This document shows, in pieces, positions 59,359 to 64,000 of a stretch of DNA of 64,000 nt; position 1 is the first letter of the stretch; each line of letters starts with the position of its first letter. The notes under the pieces were generated by a model that searched no databases, had not been told where the DNA came from, and saw only the letters and a program-made list of their open reading frames with translations. Source of the DNA: Nioella sp965215655 (GTDB taxonomy: Bacteria; Pseudomonadota; Alphaproteobacteria; Rhodobacterales; Rhodobacteraceae); assembly GCF_965215655.1 (NCBI RefSeq), contig NZ_OZ244111.1, positions 186,001 through 250,000 of the forward strand, given 5' to 3'. The position numbers were made by a program, and so were the translations under genes.

Positions 59359-60060
59359 ATGCAAGATCTGAAAGACCAAATTCTCGATGCCGCCCTGCTG
59401 CATGTCGTCTTTGACGGCTGGTCCGAAGCCACGCTTACCGCTGCAATCGCGGACATCGGCGCCGATGCGGGCGAGGCGCGGGCGCTGTTCCCGCGCGGGC
59501 CAGTCGACCTGGCGCTGGCGTTTCACCGGCGCGGCGATGACGCGATGGTCGCGGCGCTGACGCCCGAGGCGCTGGCGGGCATGAAGATTCGCGAGAAGAT
59601 CACCCATGCGATTCGGCTGCGGCTGGAGCTGATGGAGATGGACAAGGAAGCGGTGCGGCGCGGCACGACGTTATTCGCCCTGCCCATTCATGCGGGCGAC
59701 GGGGCGAAGGCGCTGTGGGAAACCGCTGACAAGATCTGGACCGCGATCGGCGACACCAGCGACGATTACAACTGGTACACCAAGCGCATGACGCTGTCGG
59801 GGGTCTATTCCTCGGTCGTGCTTTATTGGCTCGGCGATCACTCCGACGGGCACGAGGCGACCTGGGCCTTTCTGGACCGGCGGATCGAGGACGTGATGCG
59901 CTTCGAGAAGTTCAAGGCGCAGGCGCGGGACAGCAAGCTGCTGAAACCGCTGATGGCAGGGCCGGAATGGTTGCTGAGCCAGATCAAACCGCCCTCGAAA
60001 GGGGGCATGGCCGACATGCCGGGACATTGGGGCCGGGGTGACGGCCAGGGGGAAGGATAA
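59359..60060 (+). CDS. COQ9 family protein
   Basis: A 233-residue COQ9-type lipid-binding protein with a TetR-like helical start (ILDAALLHVVFDGWSEATLT) and the core RRGTTLFALPIHAGDGAKAL, WETADKIWTAIGDTSDDYNW, KRMTLSGVYSSVVLYWLGD. COQ9 supports ubiquinone synthesis in mitochondria; the bacterial role is presumed similar. AAAGGAG lies 6 bases before the ATG at 59359. Three bases separate it from the quinone oxidoreductase gene. Confidence 0.92.
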   Translation: MQDLKDQILDAALLHVVFDGWSEATLTAAIADIGADAGEARALFPRGPVDLALAFHRRGDDAMVAALTPEALAGMKIREKITHAIRLRLELMEMDKEAVRRGTTLFALPIHAGDGAKALWETADKIWTAIGDTSDDYNWYTKRMTLSGVYSSVVLYWLGDHSDGHEATWAFLDRRIEDVMRFEKFKAQARDSKLLKPLMAGPEWLLSQIKPPSKGGMADMPGHWGRGDGQGEG

Positions 60061-60063
60061 GCG

Positions 60064-61053
60064 ATGAACCTGCCAGAGACGATGCGCGCGGTGGAGATTT
60101 CGGAACCCGGCGGGCCGGAGGTGCTGCGCCCGGTGACAGTGCCGGTGCCCACACCCGGCGCGGGGCAGATCCTGATCGCCGTGGACTATGCAGGCGTCAA
60201 TCGCCCCGATGCGCTGCAACGCGCGGGCATGTATGCACCGCCCCCCGATGCCTCGCCCTTGCCGGGGCTGGAGGCGGCGGGGACCGTGGCCGCCGTGGGG
60301 CCGGGCGTGTCGCAGTGGCAGGTGGGTGACACCGTGACGGCGCTGCTGCCCGGCGGCGGCTATGCGGAATATGTGCTGACCCATGCCGATCACGCGCTGC
60401 CGGTGCCGCAGGGCATGGCGATGGACCGCGCGGCGGCGCTGTGTGAAACGTTCTTTACCGTCTGGTCCAACGTCTTCATGCGCGGCGGGCTGCAGGCGGG
60501 GGAGCGGTTCCTTGTCCATGGCGGATCGTCGGGCATCGGCACGACCGCGATCCAGCTGGCGCGCGAATTTGGCGCGCGGGTCTTTGCGACGGCGGGCTCG
60601 GCAGACAAATGCGCCGCCTGCGAGGATCTGGGCGCAGAGCGGGCGATCAACTACCGCGAGGAGGATTTTGCGGAGGTGCTGCGCGGGATGGGCGGCGCGG
60701 ACCTGATCCTCGACATGGTGGGCGGGCCCTATATTGCCAAGAACCTCAAGGCGCTGGCCGATGACGGGCGGCTGGTGCAGATCGCGTTCCTGCAAGGCCC
60801 CAAGGCCGAGGTGAACTTCGCGCAGCTGATGACGCGGCGGCTGACCATGACGGGATCGACACTGCGCCCGCAAAGCGTTCAGGCCAAGGCCCGGATCGCG
60901 GCGGAACTGGCGGCGAATGTCTGGCCGCTGCTGGAGGCGGGCAGGATCGGGCCGGTGATGGATTCCGAATTTCCGCTGGAGGACGCCGCCAGGGCGCATG
61001 CGCGGATGGAAAGCTCTGCCCATATCGGCAAGATCGTTCTGAAAGTCCGCTAG
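60064..61053 (+). CDS. NAD(P)H:quinone oxidoreductase (zeta-crystallin/PIG3 family)
   Basis: A 329-residue MDR-superfamily reductase without catalytic zinc. It shows VDYAGVNRPDALQRAGMY, PLPGLEAAGTVAAVG, the Rossmann motif HGGSSGIGTTAIQLAREFGA, and ADDGRLVQIAFLQG. Length and motifs fit the TP53I3/PIG3-like branch that reduces quinones with NADPH. Linkage to COQ9 supports a quinone theme. Repeat module A begins directly after its TAG stop. Confidence 0.92.
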   Translation: MNLPETMRAVEISEPGGPEVLRPVTVPVPTPGAGQILIAVDYAGVNRPDALQRAGMYAPPPDASPLPGLEAAGTVAAVGPGVSQWQVGDTVTALLPGGGYAEYVLTHADHALPVPQGMAMDRAAALCETFFTVWSNVFMRGGLQAGERFLVHGGSSGIGTTAIQLAREFGARVFATAGSADKCAACEDLGAERAINYREEDFAEVLRGMGGADLILDMVGGPYIAKNLKALADDGRLVQIAFLQGPKAEVNFAQLMTRRLTMTGSTLRPQSVQAKARIAAELAANVWPLLEAGRIGPVMDSEFPLEDAARAHARMESSAHIGKIVLKVR

Positions 61054-61140
61054 GGCGGCTTCGCCGACTGCGTCGTCGACCCCGGGGCGGCCCTCGTCAA
61101 GCCCCTCCGGGGCCCTCCTCGGGCCGCGTTGCCACGGGAT
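61054..61140 (+). repeat. Dispersed repeat module A, copy 4
   Basis: Starts at the base after the quinone-reductase stop: GGCGGCTTCGCCGACTGCGT, then GGGGCGGCCCTCGTCAAGCC, GGGGCCCTCCTCGGGCC and GCGTTGCCACGG. It is the closest match to copy 1 at 29093 (reverse strand). No module B follows here; about 130 bases of other sequence lead to the MFS gene. Confidence 0.78.
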
Positions 61141-61270
61141 AGGGGGGAGGCAGGTTTGGACCGGTGAGGTTTGTGACTGGTCCGTTTGTGGTGTTGGTTC
61201 CGTGGATTGTCACGGGGCTGTTTTGATACTGATTACCGGGCATGTGGCCCCGTCCTAGGAAGAAATCACT

Positions 61271-62599
61271 ATGCTGCGCATTCTGAAAAATCCCGTTTTT
61301 GCCCGCCTCTTCACGGCGCAGATCGTGGCATTGCTGGGCACGGGGTTGTTGACCGTCGCCCTGGCCCTTCTGGCCTATGATCTGGCGGGCGATCGGGCGG
61401 GCACGGTTCTGGGCACCGCGCTGACGTTGAAGATGGTGGCCTATGTGGTTTTGTCGCCGGTGCTGGCCGCCGCATTGGCGCATGTGCCACGCAAGGCGGT
61501 GCTGGTGGGGGCCGACCTGATCCGGGCCGGCGTGGCGCTGGCGCTGCCCTTCATCGACGGGGTCTGGCAGATCTACGGGCTGATCTTCGTGCTGCAGGCG
61601 GCATCAGCGAGCTTTACGCCCGCCTTCCAGGCGACCATCCCCGATGTGCTGACCGATGAGGCGGACTACACCAATGCGCTGTCGCTGTCGCGGCTGGCCT
61701 ATGACCTCGAAAACCTGCTCAGCCCGACGATTGCCGGGCTTCTGCTGCTGGTTGTCAGCTATTCCATGCTGTTCGTGGGCACCGTCGCGGGATTCCTGAT
61801 CTCGGCGGCTCTGATCCTGAGCGTCTCTCTACCCTCGCGGAACAGCGGAACGCAGAGACCCTTCCGCGAACGGCTGACACGCGGGACGTTCATCTACCTT
61901 GCCACGCCCCGCCTGCGGGGGTTGCTGGCCCTGAACATGGCCGTCGCCGCCGTCATCGCCTTCGTGCTGGTCGATACGGTGGTCCTGGTGCGCGGCCGCT
62001 TCGGCGGAGGTGAGCGCGAGGTGGCCATCGCCATGGCGGCCTTCGGGGCCGGGTCGATGCTGGCGGCACTGGCGCTGCCCCGGTTGCTGGCCCGGCTGGC
62101 CGACCGGGCGGTGATGCTGGCGGGTGGGGCCGGGCTGGCCCTGATCGGGCTTGGCTATGCAGCGGCCTTGCGAGGGGACGGGCAAAGCTGGGGTCTGCTG
62201 CTGGCGATCTGGGCGGTACTTGGCCTGTGCAATTCGGCAGTGATGACGCCCTCGGGCCGCTTGTTGCGCCGCTCTGCCCATGAGGAGGACCGTCCGGCGA
62301 TCTTCACGGCACAATTCGCGCTGTCCCATGCCTGCTGGCTGCTGGCCTATCCCGCGGCGGGGTGGCTGGGGCCGTGGCTGGGGCTTGAGACGACGCTGGC
62401 CGTGCTGGCCCTGCTGGCAGGCGGTTCGGTTCTGATGGCCATGCGGGTCTGGCCCGCCAGCCGCCCAGACGTGATTGAACACAGCCACCCGGATCTGCCG
62501 CCCGATCACCCGCATCTGCGCGCCCATGGCGGCGCTCGGCGGCATAGCCACCGGATCATCATTGATGACGAGCACCTGCACTGGCCATCGCAGGGCTAG
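61271..62599 (+). CDS. MFS transporter with histidine-rich C-terminal tail
   Basis: A 442-residue major-facilitator protein with 12 predicted helices (opening FTAQIVALLGTGLLTVALAL; VPRKAVLVGADLIRAGVALA). The last 40 or so residues are cytoplasmic and His-rich: nine His between 404 and 437 (EHSHPDLPPDHPHLRAHGG, RRHSHR, DEHLHW). Such tails often bind metal in exporters, so a metal or metal-linked substrate is possible. AGGAAG precedes the start. Confidence 0.9.
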   Translation: MLRILKNPVFARLFTAQIVALLGTGLLTVALALLAYDLAGDRAGTVLGTALTLKMVAYVVLSPVLAAALAHVPRKAVLVGADLIRAGVALALPFIDGVWQIYGLIFVLQAASASFTPAFQATIPDVLTDEADYTNALSLSRLAYDLENLLSPTIAGLLLLVVSYSMLFVGTVAGFLISAALILSVSLPSRNSGTQRPFRERLTRGTFIYLATPRLRGLLALNMAVAAVIAFVLVDTVVLVRGRFGGGEREVAIAMAAFGAGSMLAALALPRLLARLADRAVMLAGGAGLALIGLGYAAALRGDGQSWGLLLAIWAVLGLCNSAVMTPSGRLLRRSAHEEDRPAIFTAQFALSHACWLLAYPAAGWLGPWLGLETTLAVLALLAGGSVLMAMRVWPASRPDVIEHSHPDLPPDHPHLRAHGGARRHSHRIIIDDEHLHWPSQG

Positions 62600-62622
62600 G
62601 GGGCGGGGAACGCTCCCGCCCC
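62600..62622 (+). terminator. GC-rich hairpin after the MFS gene
   Basis: GGGGCGGG (62600-62607) pairs with CCCGCCCC (62615-62622) over a 7-base loop, starting directly after the TAG stop. Only a short TT follows, so it is terminator-like but not a perfect intrinsic terminator; repeat module B downstream adds a second one. Confidence 0.6.
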
Positions 62623-62731
62623 TTGGGGGCCGTCACATGGACAGGATCTCGGCCACCTCAACGCTGCCGCCATCGTCAAGGATCGGACAGGGCGGCTCGT
62701 CGGGCCCGCCGGGGGGCTGGGGGAATGGGAA

Positions 62732-62766
62732 GCCTCCAGCGGGGGTATTTGGGCAAAGAAGAAAGA
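62732..62766 (+). repeat. Dispersed repeat module B, copy 4 (divergent)
   Basis: GCCTCCAGCGGGGGTATTTGGG then CAAAGAAGAAAGA. It is the most divergent copy, but keeps the stem (CCTCC/GGGGG with G-T pairing), the TATTT run and the purine tail. It ends at 62766, one base before the stop codon of the convergent HAD gene, as copies 2 and 3 do with theirs. Confidence 0.68.
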
Positions 62767-63471
62767 TCAGGATTCGATCGCTTCAATCAGCGCGGGCAGG
62801 GCGGAGAGGTCGGGGATTTCGCGGAAGCGGGGATGGGTGTCGGGGGCATCCGCATGTTCCAGCTCCCATGTCAGGCCATGGGGCACATAGGTGCCGAAGG
62901 CCCCGGCCTCGATGGCGGGCACCACGTCGGATTTCATCGAATTGCCGACCATCATGGCGCTTTCGGGGCCAAAGCCGTGGCGGGCGAAGGCGCTCGCATA
63001 GATTGCAGGCGTCTTGTGCGAGACGATTTCGACGCCATGGAACAGATCCCCGAGCCCGGATTGTGCCAGCTTGCGTTCCTGATCCAGGAGATCGCCCTTG
63101 GTGATCAGCACGATCCGGTGACTTTTGGACAATGTCTCTACTGCCTTCTGCGCATGGGGCAGGAGGTGGATCGGGTGGCCAAGCATATCCTGCCCGGCGG
63201 CAAGGATTTCGGAGATCACGCTGGCGGGCACCTTGCGATCAGTGACCTCGATGGCGGTTTCGATCATCGACAGCATGAAGCCCTTGATGCCGAACCCGTA
63301 GCGGCCGATATTGCGCTTTTCCGCCTGCAACAGCCGGTCCATCAGGTGCTCGCGCTCGGTGTAGTCGGCCAACAGCTCGGCAAATCGGGTCTGGGTGATG
63401 CGAAAGAAGGTTTCATTCTGCCAAAGCGTATCATCCGCGTCGAAACCGATTGTTTGCAATTTGACCGGCAT
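62767..63471 (-). CDS. HAD family hydrolase
   Basis: A 234-residue haloacid-dehalogenase-type phosphatase. The nucleophile motif is GFDADDTLWQNETFFRITQ, with HRIVLITKGDLLDQERKL (motif II) and AMMVGNSMKSDVVPAIEAG (motif IV). It has an alpha-helical cap. Substrate unknown; the family acts on phosphorylated sugars and nucleotides. It is divergent from clpS and converges with the MFS gene across module B. Confidence 0.92.
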   Translation of the reverse strand: MPVKLQTIGFDADDTLWQNETFFRITQTRFAELLADYTEREHLMDRLLQAEKRNIGRYGFGIKGFMLSMIETAIEVTDRKVPASVISEILAAGQDMLGHPIHLLPHAQKAVETLSKSHRIVLITKGDLLDQERKLAQSGLGDLFHGVEIVSHKTPAIYASAFARHGFGPESAMMVGNSMKSDVVPAIEAGAFGTYVPHGLTWELEHADAPDTHPRFREIPDLSALPALIEAIES

Positions 63472-63578
63472 TCTACCCCCCTGATGCGTGATCGCGTGAC
63501 AATCCCCCCCTTTTCTGCGAGGGGGAGCAGCTTATATAGTGACCCCTACCGAAACACTGCGACTCCCGGAACCCTGTG

Positions 63579-63923
63579 ATGGCAATCGACATCCCGACAT
63601 ATCTGGCGGACAAGACTGCCCCCGGCAATGATGCCGACCTGCTGACGCAGACCAAGCCCAAGACGCAGCGGCCGCCCTTGTACAAGGTGCTGCTGCTGAA
63701 CGACGACTATACCCCGATGGAATTCGTCGTGCATGTGCTGGAACGGTTCTTCGGGATCGGCCACAGTCAGGCGGTGGAAATCATGCTGACGGTGCATAAG
63801 AAGGGGTTGGCCGTTGTCGGCGTGTTCTCCTATGAGATCGCGGAAACCAAGGTGGCGCAGGTGATGGATTTCGCTCGCCGCAATCAGCACCCCCTGCAAT
63901 GCACCATGGAGAAAGAGGAATAG
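63579..63923 (+). CDS. clpS: ATP-dependent Clp protease adaptor ClpS
   Basis: A 114-residue N-end-rule adaptor. The flexible N-terminus leads to the conserved core YKVLLLNDDYTPMEFVVHVL, HSQAVEIMLTVHKKG and VGVFSYEIAETK; this core binds ClpA and N-degron residues. The ATG at 63579 is preferred over the overlapping GTG at 63576. It is followed 22 bases later by another plus-strand gene. Confidence 0.95.
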   Translation: MAIDIPTYLADKTAPGNDADLLTQTKPKTQRPPLYKVLLLNDDYTPMEFVVHVLERFFGIGHSQAVEIMLTVHKKGLAVVGVFSYEIAETKVAQVMDFARRNQHPLQCTMEKEE

Positions 63924-63945
63924 CCGCCGGGCCGTTCCCTGACCT

Positions 63946-64000
63946 ATGACCCCCGATCGTTGGACCCTCGCGCTGGAAGACGGCGACATGACCTGGCCGG
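63946..64000 (+). CDS. Start of a protein-coding gene, cut by the window edge
   Basis: Only 18 codons are visible: MTPDRWTLALEDGDMTWP. In related bacteria a SAM-dependent methyltransferase of the RsmC type often follows clpS and starts with a similar LALxxG segment, so that is the likely identity. The fragment is too short to be sure. Confidence 0.5.
   Translation, partial: MTPDRWTLALEDGDMTWP

Noticed and set aside
61097..61483. A 128-codon minus-strand frame near the MFS start
   Set aside because: It crosses repeat module A and the MFS promoter and N-terminus in antisense; no motif.
1..64000. tRNA, rRNA or insertion sequences
   Set aside because: I looked for cloverleaf-like stretches, rRNA-like segments and transposase motifs and saw none; modules A and B encode no transposase.

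Overview
This window is a GC-rich stretch of an alphaproteobacterial chromosome, most likely from the Rhodobacterales (Roseobacter group / Rhodobacteraceae). The signs are an aa3-type cytochrome oxidase subunit IV mini-gene, COQ9, an S21 gene, a plant-type glutamate-cysteine ligase, a DmdC-like acyl-CoA dehydrogenase, paired Hint-domain proteins, a degenerate PyrC next to PyrB, and very tight gene packing with many ATGA/GTGA overlaps. I see no rRNA, tRNA, CRISPR array, insertion sequence or prophage. All assignments come from reading the sequence and recognising motifs; no database search was run.

Region 1 (1-15283) is a divergent catabolic island. Leftward runs a regulator in which a winged-helix domain is fused to an ABC solute-binding domain, then an SDR, an M24 protein with an altered metal site, E1-alpha and E1-beta of a thiamine-diphosphate dehydrogenase, a lipoyl protein whose acyltransferase domain is short and lacks the catalytic histidine, and an aldehyde dehydrogenase cut by the window edge. 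Rightward runs a sugar-type ABC importer (binding protein, two permeases, double ATPase) with a second closely related SDR, a beta-hydroxyacid dehydrogenase and a ThuA-domain protein. I read this as one uptake-oxidation-cleavage pathway for an unidentified sugar- or polyol-like compound. It is the best candidate here for an undescribed system.

Region 2 (15518-22318) is aromatic and CoA catabolism: homoprotocatechuate 2,3-dioxygenase, an FAH-family isomerase/decarboxylase and a hydratase; then a PAS-LuxR regulator that diverges from a coupled SCP2-type thiolase, acyl-CoA ligase and 3-hydroxybutyrate dehydrogenase operon.

Region 3 (22418-28801) is mostly core: S49 peptidase, a zinc-ribbon membrane mini-protein, a Ca/Na exchanger, an SDR, uvrC, pgsA, moaD and moaE. 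An AT-rich 310-base gap before uvrC carries several DnaA-box-like sequences.

Region 4 (29184-43619) holds an OmpA/BON envelope protein with a coiled-coil partner, ubiA, rsmE, gshA, and a seven-gene coupled leftward operon (pyrB, three small membrane proteins, a zinc-ligand-less pyrC, plsY and a small conserved gene). An acetyltransferase, a UDG-superfamily protein, a phosphoesterase and moaB follow.

Region 5 (43705-64000) holds an RND efflux pair, two Hint proteins, a stand-alone DsbD-alpha-like protein, algH, sua5, an acyl-CoA dehydrogenase/MBL/EEP operon, cytochrome oxidase subunit IV with a permuted-papain-like lipoprotein, rpsU, COQ9, a quinone oxidoreductase, an MFS exporter with a histidine-rich tail, a HAD phosphatase, clpS and the start of one more gene. 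A two-part dispersed repeat (modules A and B) recurs at gene ends at about 29.0, 41.1, 52.8, 61.1 and 62.7 kb, and often abuts stop codons exactly.
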